This document shows, piece after piece, positions 34,256 to 45,948 of a DNA stretch of 64,000 nucleotides; positions within the stretch are counted from its first letter, which is position 1, and every line of letters begins with the position of its first letter. Under the pieces are notes generated by a model. It saw only the letters and a list, made by a program, of their open reading frames with translations, had not been told where the DNA came from and ran no database searches. The stretch is from Flammulina velutipes (lineage: Eukaryota > Basidiomycota > Agaricomycetes > Agaricales > Physalacriaceae), in assembly GCA_011800155.1 (NCBI GenBank), contig JAALGH010000023.1:1-64000 (forward strand). Direction: 5' to 3'. Both the position numbers and the translations under genes were made by a program.

Positions 34256-34800
34256 GACTGGATGCCTCTTGGCGAAGAGCTCGTACCCGTCCTCCACGAC
34301 TCGATGTGCCCGACAGATAAGGTCTCCATGTCGTGCTTTTGGAGGAAACACGAAACGACGTATGACCCCAAGGTGAAGGAGACGCCACGATCGTTTTCTG
34401 ACCAGCCTGTCCTTGTCGGGGTCAGACCATGAGAGGTCGCAGAGGAGACCAATATCTGGGACGTCGGTTGGTCGCATGACTCCGTCGTATCTACTCCATT
34501 GATTGCAGGTCGGGGCTTGAACTGCCGTGCATGGTGAAAATCTTCTCGTCGATGATAGCGGCGATGGATAGGCAGTTGAAGCAGTCGGTAAAGGTCTTCC
34601 AAAGTTTGATGTTGTATCGCCGTTTGCCTGGGAAGGGTAAGGAAGATAAGGTGGGTGGAAGGGAGCGACCGTACATTCGTCGTAGAAACCATAAATATGA
34701 TTTACACTGGCGCATTCATGGTTGTCGGAGAGGATGAAGAAGTTTTGGGGCCAACACTCCAAGCTAACCTCAACGCGTAAGGAGAACACAAATGGATATG
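34245..34800 (-). pseudogene. PP1-type protein phosphatase catalytic fragment
   Basis: The minus strand reads [25 protein letters not shown], then an intact 47 bp intron (34628-34674). The next exon reads [43 protein letters not shown], then [42 protein letters not shown] and [20 protein letters not shown]. This is the C-terminal half of the PP1 catalytic core, including the GNHE metal site (here DNHE), MHG and the RAH motif. Lesions: TAG after SME, a one-base insertion before VMRPTD, and frame changes at DPDKD/GWSE and HDM/DLIC. The PP1 frame runs straight into MSH2 sequence after KRHPVTL. The intron is preserved, so the copy came from genomic DNA. Confidence 0.85.
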
Positions 34801-35600
34801 ACCTGTACCGTTCCGTATGTCGTCGTGTATGGAGGTTGCTGGAAATGATATCGTTGGTAAGGTGGGGTCTTGTCGGAGTCTATACCAAAGTAGTACTATT
34901 AGTCTGTTGTAAGTAGCTAAAATTGGAGTGACCCAAAACGAACGAGCTAAGATCAGATCATACCACACATCAAGCTAAAATTGGCACATTCGCGCCACCG
35001 ACGTTTGGTTTCCCGATTAGGGTGAGTGGGACGGAAGACTTCCTTCCCCTTTCCTCCCGCCATCGAGATTCAACACTCTGCAGAAGCGCGTAACGAGGGA
35101 CGAGAATATCGAAGCAACATTTCCCGTGGCAGCGCCAATAATCAGACGTTCCAATCGAGTGGCGAAGCCCGTGTCTCGGGGTCCAGTTCAGCAGAGTGCC
35201 GTGGCGCCAGTTTTAAAAAGATGGAGACGTCAGTGGGCAGGCTATGCTGAGTCGGATGAAGCGCCTGGCATTTTCGCCCCGGCGGCTGCCAGTCGAAGAC
35301 TCAGATAGTCTTCAGAGAAATATATTTAAATAGACCTGTATCTCTTTCAATGTCATTACTGGTACTCAGCTTCCACATCATCACGTCCCTTCCAGTCGCC
35401 GATGGCGACTGGGGCAAACGAGTCGCTGATGGAAGCAGGATGTCATGATAGCGCGGTGGTGCACAGCCACCGTCGGGATAACCGATTCAGGTTGACGGGC
35501 GGACAGAGTGTCGAACCAATTCTAGCTCGTTAATAGCACATCAGTACCAATTTTAGATCCTTCAACGGACTAATTGTACAACTTTGGTCGTGCCTGATAC
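34801..35600. other. region between PP1 and GH5 fragments
   Basis: Holds a short basic plus-strand frame (35126-35308) without known motif and a perfect 9 bp hairpin at 35392-35412. No upstream PP1 exon and no GH5 N-terminal exon were found here. Confidence 0.4.
35392..35412. repeat. perfect 9 bp hairpin
   Basis: CCAGTCGCC and GGCGACTGG pair fully around GAT. It lies about 190 bp upstream of the truncated start of the GH5 fragment. Confidence 0.5.
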
Positions 35601-36560
35601 ATGTTCGGCCAGCTGGAGGACTACGATACCGCGCTCGATAAATTGACTGAGCACTGGGAAACTGTAAATATCCTTGACCTTTGACACTCGTCATTGTTAA
35701 CAAATCATAGTGGTACACAGAAAATGACTTTGTGCAAATCCAGGCTGCTGGGATAAACCACGTTCGGTGCGTTGATTTCTCTAAAGTCCTCCCTCTCTAA
35801 TTGGCCTCCCAGAATACCTGTAGGGTACTGGTCCATCCCGGTAACATCCTCAGACACGTCCTTCGGCACCTCCCCAGCGCTATACATTCCTGGCGCCTGG
35901 CCATACGTCCTCCAAGCCCTCAACTGGGCCAAATCCCACTCCATCCACATCATATTCGACCTGCACGGCGCCCCCGGAATCCAGAACGGCTACGACAACT
36001 CTGGCCAGCGCACCGAAAACCTACGCTTCGCTGTAACACTCGCGAACGTCTGCCGCACCATCGACCCCCTCGCTTACGAGTATCAGATCTTCAGCAATGG
36101 TGAACTGAGTCGCTCGTTGGAGGAACACATCCAGGTACGTCTTTTTTCCGATCAATCTATGTTTGCTTATTTTCCCAAGTTCGCATGCTCATACATTCCT
36201 CTGTCACCGAATACGCGAATAACAACTTTTGGACAATCATTGGTGAATGGTCCAACACCGCTACGGATTGCGCCAAGTGGATTAACGGTCGCAGTGTTGG
36301 TGCGAGGTGGGACGGGACGCGCCTCGCGGACGACACAACTTATTTCGGCTCCTGCGCTACTATGACCGGGTGCTGCGATAATTTCTCTGATGATTACAAG
36401 ACCTTCTTGCGCAGGTACGTCTCGCTCATTCATTTTGTGTGATACCAATTTATTCTATGCAGGTACTGGGAAGTCCAAACCTTCGTCGGTGAATAAGTCT
36501 CAGAATGGTATGCAAGCCAAGGAGGAGGTCCAACAGGAGTTGGCCAAGGCGTATATGGAA
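35601..36560 (+). pseudogene. GH5 exo-beta-1,3-glucanase, truncated
   Basis: Exons 35601-35663, 35711-35766 and 35813-36134 join in phase: FGQLEDYDTALDKLTEHWE, WYTENDFVQIQAAGINHVR, IPVGYWSIP, YIPGAWPYVLQALNWAK, IHIIFDLHGAPGIQNGYDNS. The next exon (36180-36414) reads FACSYIP then, one frame off, YANNNFWTIIGEWSN (second catalytic glutamate region) and FLRR. Intron 36415-36462 leads to YWEVQTFVGE and a TAA at 36494 where relatives continue into WVYWTWK. The enzyme family cleaves beta-1,3-glucan and is usually secreted. Here the N-terminal 80-100 residues, including any signal peptide, are missing, the frame shifts near 36205, and the end is prematurely closed. The first three exons look little damaged, so the break is probably recent. 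Confidence 0.85.
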
Positions 36561-36606
36561 TACTCATCAAAGTGTTGAGAAGTGACACTCCCGTTCAAGT
36601 GTACAC

Positions 36607-36654
36607 CAGTCACGTCGGTATACCGACGAACCGTTCGCCAGAATGGTGTTGACC
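36607..36654 (-). repeat. double-hairpin element, copy D
   Basis: Stem 2 is the perfect palindrome GTCGGTATACCGAC (36614-36627). Stem 1 is CCGTTC/GAATGG around GCCA (36631-36646), with one non-Watson-Crick position. It lies 45-110 bp beyond the end of the truncated GH5 fragment. Confidence 0.55.
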
Positions 36655-38194
36655 GTGTGCTGCACTGGACGCCAACATTGGATGGGATAGATGTCCGCGT
36701 TGTTCGTAGGAGGGAGATAGGCCAGGATAACGAAATCCGATACGCGAGCAGTTGGCTCGGAATGGGTGTCTGCGAAATGTTTGCGTATGAGCGCCCGGCT
36801 TCAACAGCCCCAATATGAAACCTTTGGTATAGAAAGCAAAATGAAGACTTATCGCTTTGACGTTGTGAGTGAAGGAAAGAGGATAGGCTTCATAGGAACG
36901 CGCCTTTGGCACGTAATCGTCATTTTTGCTGAGCCAGTATATAGTCGACGGATTTATGCCAAATGTCCTGAGAGTGTATGATTGAAGCATGAGGTTGGAG
37001 CACATAAGACCGCTAGTCTTGAACAATTCTATGTAACATAATCAAATATACTACTATTGCTTTCCCTCGTGAGTTTGTTATCCCGTCGCCTCACCCGACT
37101 CAGGTCTGCACGCGCCGCACCATGATGATGACATTCACGTGGCACACTGGCAACGTGGCACATAGTCCGGCCGCGGCCGGTATTCGACTTGCCATATTCT
37201 CATCAATTGCCACCTACCCCCACTGTCAACACCCATACAGGATGATGTCCCAACGTTGGACGTTGTGGTAGAGTCGAACACTGGCCTGCTGCCATGATGA
37301 GGAAAACCCTATTCGGATGCTAGTGCAGCGCTGCGACGCGGCAAATAATGGATAGCTTGTAGCCGTTGGGGCAAGGGTATATAATGGTGCGAGTCTTTCT
37401 TTTACCTTTCCTTTTCTTGCCTCACTGATACCTTTGTAGATTCTGGCCTGGCTTGACCTACCCTATTGTCGCTCCAACCTCATCAACATAGCACTACGGC
37501 CTACCGCCCTTGGATGGCCTGTGTGTACGTTGATGAGGGCCTGATGCCAGTATGACTGCTCACGCGGACAGAAGCCAGGCGGATGTGATAGAGGAAACAT
37601 GTGTCAGCTATAATCACTGCCGACGTCTCTCCCATGATGAGCAACTAAACGACCTTCCATCATGCTAGGCCGTCGCCAAGGTCAGTAGCACCTCCCTTTC
37701 ACATTGAACGAACATCATATTAACAAGCACCTCTACCTAGGCTGAAGTAAGTCCATCTCTGACCAGGTATCCCTGCCAGGTTCCTGGTGCCCGCCCGAGG
37801 CTGCCTGCCTGAGACCTTGAGCGGAACTCTAGGTGCGTAATGCTGGTCCGCCGCTACTGTTTGTTGCTAACATTATTTGCTCCAGACGGCGGGCCCCCCG
37901 CATATGTATCACAGTCATACCACAGCACCTACCCACTCTCCTTCTCTATCACCTCTGATGTCGACTGCTCTTCCCGGGTCGTTCCGAGTCCCTGGCGCAG
38001 AAGCTCCGGTTGTTGAAACGAAAGCTGTCAAGAATGCCATGTGGCGACCGTGGGCGGCATGTTCTCCAACGTTGATGTTGCTATTGGTCACCGTCGGATG
38101 TGGTCATGGCTGGCTGTTGCTAGTTGGGAAGTACTGTTGGTTCCGCCTTGCCTTGTGTACATAGCTATTCAATATGAATTTAATTCCGAGCTGC

Positions 38195-38285
38195 TAATCA
38201 AGTTCAAGTGAATTGATGTGCGCTGTCAATTCAAGTTCAAGTGAATTGAGGCGCACCCTCAATTCAAGTCCAAGTGAATTGAAGT
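38195..38285. repeat. three tandem units with internal inverted repeat
   Basis: Three units of about 33-35 bp share TTCAAGTTCAAGTGAATTGA (one base changed in the third). Each unit can pair CAATTC with GAATTG. The units are separated by TGCGC/GGCGC-type spacers. Confidence 0.6.
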
Positions 38286-38479
38286 TACCAGTGTATGAAG
38301 GTAAGAAAGCGGATGCAAATTTGAACACTGAAAACTATGGCTTTTAAATGTATGAGACACGCCGAAGAGTTCAACCAGACCCACACTACCACAACCGTCG
38401 TGAAAGTCGTTGCAGTGTCACGGTCGTAGTTGCTGCATTCAGGTGGTTATCATTTCGTTGTATTGACGTCTCCTAGCGA

Positions 38480-38965
38480 TCACCTTCGGAGATCTCCGCC
38501 GCTGAGGAGACATAAGTAGGTAGAGATGGAGCTTTTGATGCAGTGAATGGAGCGACGAAGATATAGAGCTCCGAAAACAGACGAGGCGATATCGTGAAAG
38601 TGCTGCATTGATAGTCATAATCACGAGCCAAACGTTTAAATTCCAGTAAGTAAAATAATAGAGTGAGCCCATGCAGAAAAATTCCGAGAAAGTCCAAGGG
38701 GCGCCACAACAACACGCAGTCCGTCGGTCTTGAGTTGCTACCAAAAACCTCTCAACGCCTTGGCACCGCTAGAGATTATCGTCTCGTTGTGACCGATCTT
38801 CATGACGATGGACGTCTCCTAGGGATCGCCGTCGTAGTTCACTAGAGTAAGGGGATAAAGGCAGAATGGCGTATCCAGAGCCGAGAGCGTTTAAAGGCGG
38901 TGAACTGAGCGACAAAGATAAGCTTCGAGATAGAAAGTGGCGCTACAAAAATAGACGTAGTCATT
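38480..38965. repeat. diverged direct duplication
   Basis: Two blocks (about 38465-38610 and 38810-38960) share GACGTCTCCTAG.GATC, GCAGTGAA.GGAGCGAC-type and AGATA..GCT.CGA words in order. Neither gives a recognisable protein. Confidence 0.4.
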
Positions 38966-39384
38966 GCCAGCGAAAGACCACTCACATCGTACGGTGTACG
39001 CCCTGCGGTGTTGGCCTCTCCTCTAACCCTTGTTGTGTACGACCCACAAGCGCGAATCCATCCTGGCCATAAAGGATGACAAGGTTTTTCTACGAGGCTA
39101 TCTGGAGATACAACCTCAAGAGTTCGCATGTTCGTGTCGACCACGTTAAGTTAGTCGCACGGATCACAAACAATGTCCTCGGGAAAAAGCTGGAGATATA
39201 CATTAACGCATCCTCCACGTCGTTACTACATTCGAGCGTTGGGAAAATGTTATGGCATCAAGGTGCTGGAGGATTTAGGACACCAACCTCTGTCTTTTTG
39301 GTTAGCTGTCGCAATGTCGTGGCGCTAAGGAAAGAATGTTCGCACCAGCCCGAGTTATCACTCGTCTTGATCTTCTACCCCTAA

Positions 39385-40191
39385 ATGAATCTTTTTCATC
39401 AACCAGGTAAGTCATTCAACATTTATTCATCCATCCTCCCCACTAGTACTAACAACTCCACCCCAGTGACGTCCAACAACCCCTACAACCTCAACCCAAC
39501 ATTCTTCGACGCCTGCCTAAACGCGCCCTACGCAGACTAAATCGAACTCTTCAAAGAACCCCTCGCACACTCCCCATCTGTCCGATCCCGCCTATCCACC
39601 CCCTACCCACAAACATTCACCGACTTCTACGGAACACCCAGCAGAGGCGCATGTATCTACAAAACCGGTCCTCCATGGCCTAAACCCGAACCGAACCTAG
39701 AAACGTACCCCTTCCACCGCGAGATGCGCCCCATCCACGGGCACCCCATCACCCCCTTCTGGCGGGACATCCTCACAGACACCCAGTCATACCTAGACGC
39801 CCTCAACATCCCATTCACCGCCCTAATGGGCTTCGGATTCGCCAACGAAAAGACTCCAGCGCCCTTCTGTCATCTCCTCTTCATGATCGGCGTCCCACCC
39901 GACTCTCTCGACTTCCCAGCCGCAAAGACTGCTGCAGACTACGTCCAGAGGACAATCCTCACCCAGGCTGGGTTTCCCGATATCGAGGTGGCCGTGCGGG
40001 AGTGGACAGTGAGCCTCTCGGGTGGAGGGCCAAAACTCCCTACGCTCGACATACTACTCGATCCCATCGCCGAGTTCCGTTCGAGGGATGTGATTGACGT
40101 TTCCTATGGGACTCCGTGGTATGACCTCGAACCACATATCCACACAGTATTTCCAGGATGCGTCCTCTACCCACTCGTTCCCGAAAAATAG
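39385..40191 (+). pseudogene. truncated member of an uncharacterised Agaricomycete protein family
   Basis: A start at 39385, a 60 bp intron (39407-39466) and the continuation TSNNPYNLNPTFFDACLNAP fit the beginning of a gene, but TAA closes the frame at 39538. The same frame is open afterwards to 40191: LSTPYPQTFTDFYGTP, KTGPPWPKPEPN, MRPIHGHPITPFWRDILTDT, LLFMIGVPPDSLDFPAAKTA, DIEVAVREWTVSL. The pattern (a GHPI motif, a [LW/FM]IGV strand, an EVAVRE strand) recalls a large lineage-specific family of unknown function in mushroom genomes, usually 400-500 residues. This copy ends about where a second domain would begin. One nonsense codon plus C-terminal loss suggests a dead gene. Internal initiation at the ATG at 39724 would give 155 residues. 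Confidence 0.5.
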
Positions 40192-43100
40192 GCTCGCGCA
40201 TGGTGAGATGGGCGCGCGAAGAAAGTCGATGTAGGGAAGGGTAGTTCATCACCGTCGTTTTCCTACAAAAGAGTCAGAAAATGCTTGACTAGGACGGGTG
40301 TAGCCACGTACGTAGGTGCGCGAGCGATTTTGACCAGTATTTCCAGCTGGAGCGGCCGATGAATACATGCACGTTTAACGAAAGTCAACGCATCGTCTCG
40401 TTCTGGCTGTAGGATTTGGTTCTAACATGATTTTGGTTGGTTAGCGGGGCCATCTATCGTCGCTGAAAATATGGAAGCTGTGCGTTGGGTGAGTCGGAGC
40501 CAAGAGCAGCGGGAGGAGATACGTACCGAGGTGGTTTCGCTGGATTTTGCGTGCAGAGTGTACGCCGTGGTCGTTGGCTGGAAGACCCATGGGCGTCAAT
40601 TTACACAGAGATAGAGACGTTCGGGGGGCATATACAATGTAGAACCCGTATTTCTGGCGTGTCGCGTAGAAGGTGGCTCGTTCTTGCTAGCGCGAGGATA
40701 AATTAGAATGCTGGGTTTGGGGTAAACCAGAGAAATGAGCAGGAGAGTGAGACGCACTGTTTGTCATCGGAATCTCCTGGACTTGCTCATCAGAGCTCCT
40801 CGCGTAGCAATAGTCCAATCGTTTGCGCCATCCGGGGACACGTAAAGATATTCCAGATGAAATGTTGGAGGTCGCGTTGACGGGTAGCACAGGATAGAGG
40901 AGACTCGCGGGAGCGCTGGAAGGATGTTACAGATTGAACACGCCGAAAGAGCAAGCCACTGCGTACGTCGTTCATGTATCTTGAAGATAGCCATCGTGCT
41001 TCGTCGTTGTTCAAGGAAGAGATGGGTAGGCACGAGCGGCCCGGTTACCGCTCGTTTGTCTTGACCATCACCATCCCCATTCCCGTAGTCCGCTTGCACA
41101 TGCTTGACTCTCCTGGAGACTGGATTCCGTTCGCAAGCAACTTCATGGCATCCCTCGTCTCAAGGAAAACTGTTCGCCCGAAGTTTTTGGCGCGTGGGCT
41201 TGGCACAATTTCTTTCGTTGCGCTAAATCATCTTTCGTTCCAGAATTCTTCCCTATGGCGCGTCAGACACTGAGACAGAAACGCACCAGCGAATAAATGG
41301 CACGCGGAACTAGATTCCAATCGACGACATGCTTGCTGGTCATCCGGGAGCTCGGATTGCAATATCTCCAGCTTGTCTCTTTCCACCATCATCATCTTAC
41401 CGACGAGGAAACGTGCACAAACGGAGGCTGAATTGACTTGGAGAAATGGAAGGCCATTACGACGAGCTGAAGTCAATCTTTCCTAAGAATTACTGGTGCG
41501 TTAAATTTTACATATGCCCCATGCGTGCACTCATTACCAGTCATTGTACAGTATCAACAGCCTGCAATCCACGAAGAAATCGATTTGTTCCGCGTCTCCG
41601 CTCTTGGTTGATCATTGAGTCGCGCTTAGCATGTTTCGGAGGGCAGCACAGCAGGAGGTTGGCTATATCGACTTTCCGCTACATTCATCGTTGACTGTCT
41701 TCCCTCAGCCATCATCAACACCTCTTGACCACGTTATCGAGATTCATGGCTCGGCACGAATGTCGTTCTTATCCTTTGGCCCTTTCTTGCGCCCATCTTC
41801 TCCAGCTATCCGAGAAACGAGACGTAAGTGTCCTAGCTCCTCCAGCGCCTTGATTCTATAACTCTCCTCCAGTAACAATTCCATCTACGTGACCAACATG
41901 GAGGAGGCACGTCTATGAGATGGAGCGCCCCATGCCGCTCTTTCCTCTAGCTCACCCGAATCACAGCCAATCTACCGTCAATCTCCCTCTCAACATCGAT
42001 GAGATTGCTCTCCTTCTTTCGCATATCTACCCAGATACGCCGTCGAAGTGGTTCACAGGTCTTCCAGCGGCCAACATAGCGTTCGGGAACAAAATCACGG
42101 ATAACCCTACACTCAACGAACCTATTCCCTCTTCCGCGCTCAACAAACCCACTCCCATTCCCATCAAAAGATACCGTATCTGAGGACGATCCCCAGCTCC
42201 ACCCCGACTACGCTCGTTCCAGATACGACTCCCAAAAAGCTTCTTCGCATACTGGTATGTCCAAAAGTCTCGAAAAAGTACCCGCGCACCAGCATTGCCA
42301 CGTAGAGGCTGAGCTCCGTCGCCTCAGCCCCACGAAAGTCACCCCAGGCGTGCTCATTCTCGAGACGACTCATCCCGTTCGCATAATGAAGCCTTCATGC
42401 CTCTCGAAAACACGATTCCTTGTATCGAAGCAAGAATCGACTAGCGGAGCAGAGCGGGTTCTACGGTTCACACTGCCGGCAGACGGGCGGTCTGGCGGGT
42501 TTGGAGGGGCTGATGAAAACAGGCGGGGCTTCGTACGACTCCATGAATGTTGGGACCTTCTATGGAGCTGGATTCGTCACATTCTCCATCGTCGGATTCC
42601 GATGAGGATACTATGAGCGACGAAGAAGCGATGGAGATCTACGAAGATGCGCCGATCTCGACGACGCCTGAGGCGATAGCGATGATGGTACCATCGTCTC
42701 CAAATGCTGCTTCGTTAGTTCCAGCGGCCGAACTGGCAGCACAAGGTGCGGCGCTATAGATGGTCAGGTCGAATTCCGACGGATCGACGCCTGGTGGGAA
42801 GTCTTCACAACGCTCAAGAAGGAGCTCACGGATGGTTGAGCTGACGGTGGATGAACCAGTGTTCGTCGGCGAGAACATGAAAGCCAAGAGGCGATGCCTG
42901 GTCAGTTATTCTTCCCTTCCTATAATTCACCGCATTGATAAATACCCACTGCAGGATCAATTTTTTTAGTATCCCTGGACTAGTTTTTTGCATAGCGCTG
43001 TCTATGACATCGCGCATCAAATTCTAACTGGCAATTTGGAGCTGGCGATATCATCGTTCCGAGACGCACGACTTATGCTTCGCATTGTCGAAGGTCAAAA

Positions 43101-44110
43101 GCACAACGACGTAAAAGTGTGTATTTCTCTCTTTCTCCGCTTACGGCTTTCCTCATATCCTTCTGTCAGTGCCAAGCCCAAGGGTGTCCGATTAGGATGT
43201 ATGGTTCTTCGAATTATCTGGAAAGACGTTCTTCTGGACTTCGAGTCATTCTAGTAGGAAGTGCGACTATACAGTACCGCTAGATCCCCGCTGGATCCCC
43301 GCTGGGATGAGGGAAACCAAGAAGTGGGACAGCGCGTTACTCGGAAGTGGGAAAATAGTCATCGGATTTGGATTCCAGAGGGTCGGGGCTGCTTCAGCGG
43401 TTGCAAGATGTACGCGAAAACGTCGACCTTGGGAACCGCAGCGGGCGCAGGAGGTATATCTGAGATGAAATGGATATCATTCTTTCCTCTATCACATTCA
43501 CTGTCACTCTCCAGCTTACCACTGCACTGTCTCTCGTCGAGTAGTCCTCGTGGAATACCACCTCCAATTGCACGTCCTGCATTTCCGTCCAGAAAGGATC
43601 CCCTGAGCTATCACCACCAGCCAAATGAAATCCCGCCGCGGACCCGATCGTTCCTACCTGCTCCCCACGACCAGAATATGTCGTACCACTGATGGGGCCG
43701 ACGCTCTTCAGACCGAAGCTCGTGAGGATTATCGACGTGAATTCGATGGAGCAAGAGGCGACGCACCTCGGGGAAGGTTGGATGAAAGCCCTTCTTTGGC
43801 GCTCGGGACCAGTTCCACTGCTGGACGGTAGAATGTTCTACTTACTTTTGAGATAACACCAATGATTCGTACTTCCGTATTGCTTTAACATATCTATCTA
43901 CTTACCTGAAGAAATCATAAGTCCTCTCTAATCTAATATTTGAACAACTGGTCTATGATTCCACTGAACACCTTTCTCCGCTTAGGCGACGAGTAAGTGT
44001 ACATTCCAGCTATTATGAAGCGAAAAATGTACGATTGATATCTTGTCATTACAGGCATAAATGTAAAACATGACCGTGCTACATGGACATTTTTATTGAC
44101 TTCCCTAGTA
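40192..44110. other. 3.9 kb with no recognised gene
   Basis: Open frames include 40764-41099 (minus; a stretch reading FHLEYLYVSPDGAND), 41920-42183 (plus) and 42547-42759 (plus; acidic SDSDEDTMSDEEAMEIYEDA), which is followed after a stop by a serine-rich continuation. These last two look like parts of a real but broken gene. No family was recognised and no splice model could be built. Confidence 0.4.
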
Positions 44111-45509
44111 CTAATCACCACTACTATCCGACTCGTAAAGGCCATCTTTTACTCGAAGATTTGAACCACTCTTCGACAACTCATGCACAATTCCGTCGAA
44201 CGCATCACAATGCGTCTCTCGGTAACTTTCCACGACGATGGTGACGACCCAATCTTCCATCCTAACCACTTCGTCTGCCTTCTGAGCTTTCAAGCGGGCG
44301 GCGAGCGCGCGCTGAAGGGTATGTATTTGAGAGGACTCGATGATGAAATGGCACACAGCAAGCCTAGGGAGTTGAGAGAGACATGAAATGAAGGCATCAG
44401 GCACTGCGCTAGTATCGTAGAAATCCTGGGGAGAGAAGCGCAGAGTCGTCAGAGTCTCTTGGGTTTCCATAATCCTGGAAATGGAGCTGAATATATGTGC
44501 GTCCTCAGTTTGGGCTTCGAGAGCGACGAGTTTGCATTGAGAACGATCAAAGAAATGAAGGATCTCATGTGTTGGCCACAGATTTTCAGTACGGAAGGTA
44601 AGATGGCGGAGGGCAGGGAGAGTGAGGCGTGGTAGGAATGAGGCGAGTTCTCCGGGACCTCATTGATACGTAGACGGTGCAGTTGAGACTGAATGATTTT
44701 TGTTCTACCTGAGGAAGGTATACCATCGCTACACTCCACGTGCAAGCTAAGGAGACGGCGTGCGCATTCCAAAACGGTGATAACATCGTCCGGCTCTGCT
44801 CTTCCGAGGCTAAGAAACCGGAGGTTAGAGAGGACGTAGGCGAAAATGACATGTTTTCCGGGGAGGGCAAGGCAAGGCAAACGACCTCCGGTGTGTTAGA
44901 GAGGAGGTTCTCGCACCACGCCCGAGTCTCTGGATATCCGCTGGCCTCAACACAGATCTGTTTGAGGTTGCTGTACGTTGCCGGAGGATCGTCTAACCGA
45001 ATAGGAGCCATAACGAGGCCGCGCTCCAGACTAACCTGGAGGGAAAGAAGCCTAGGAAGTACGCCACAGAATAATTTGAAACCCCAATCATCGATTATGC
45101 TGGCGCTGGACTTCATGTGGTATACAACCAGGTGAATTTTGAGCGAACCTGCCCATACGATCCTCTCTTGAATGTGCTTCCACGCCTCTGCGTCGACTTG
45201 GAGGCTGGGTGATCCAATCGTCAGGTTGACGACTTGCCATAGACGGGGTTCTGATATCGGGTGTGTTGGCGATGGAGGCGGACATCGAAGAATACAGCCC
45301 CGCATTCGACGGACAGGGGATAGGGATGTATCGCCAAAGGTCGGATTGTCGAGGTCGGGAGATGAGGGATGGAGTGAATGAAGGGCCTGTACGAATACCT
45401 CGGCGAGGATCTCGTTCGGGAGACGTTTAATGAGACTGGTATGAGCGTCAAGCTACATGATTTTAGATTCAATGCCTGAAATGGTCTCCGCGGTAAAGGA
45501 GTTATCCAT
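44111..45509 (-). pseudogene. F-box/LRR protein, decayed (intronless)
   Basis: From the ATG at 45509, MDNSFTAETISGIESKIM is closed by TAG, but the same frame continues LDAHTSLIKRLPNEILAEVF. The latter is the F-box (LPNEILAEVF core), which binds Skp1 in SCF ubiquitin ligases. Then come PRLWQVVNLTIGSPSLQVDA and leucine-rich segments: VLPRLLSLQVSLE, LSNLRFLSLGRAEPDD, LASFLPRLTLPALRHLTFR, ILHFFDRSQCKLVALEAQTE and ETQETLTTLRFSPQDF. The protein ends DGLYESDSSGD at 44111. To read this through, the frame must change near 44875 (a CCTTG duplication), near 44640 and near 44520, in addition to the early TAG. About 460 residues would be the intact length, normal for Agaricomycete F-box proteins. Confidence 0.75.
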
Positions 45510-45948
45510 CTCAACGGGGTCGAATCGGGAGGAGGGAAGATGGAAAAGTAACATAGATGCTCCAGATATGGTACCGTTAAAGACTGTAGTCAATTGAAGA
45601 ATAGGGCTAGTGGTGGTTAACGTTAACGTCTCTTGTCGGCAAAATCCGTGCACGTGACGCACGTTGTCCGACATTTTGGCTGGACATCTGAGCAACGCGT
45701 ACCATGCTTGCTAACATTGAAACGAATGGCATATCGCTCAGCTAAGATCCAAAGCGAATCAAACAGAAAGAACATCGACCCATAAAAATGTAAACAGATG
45801 ACAGTGATTCGACAGTACAAACCAAATGGTACGCGCTTCGAACACCCCTCACATAAACCCATGACTGCTCTACAGGATGAGAATACCAAGCAGCGTCAAC
45901 AAAAGGGCGATCACAATCCACAATGCCACCCAACCTATCACACCTCAA

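Larger units (their letters stand above)
36561..39384. other. 2.8 kb with no recognised gene
   Basis: Contains double-hairpin copy D (36607), a short tandem repeat (38195-38285) and a diverged duplication (about 38480-38610 and 38815-38960). The stretch 37080-37900 has GC-rich patches and short open frames without motifs. Confidence 0.4.

Noticed and set aside
34115..34789. 224-codon minus-strand open frame
   Set aside because: It runs through an intact intron, a frame-shifted exon and the PP1/MSH2 join. Real PP1 residues switch between frames inside it, so it is not a protein-coding gene as it stands.
35126..35308. Basic plus-strand frame as a DNA-binding protein
   Set aside because: Only 60 codons, no known motif, no splice partners; composition alone is not enough.
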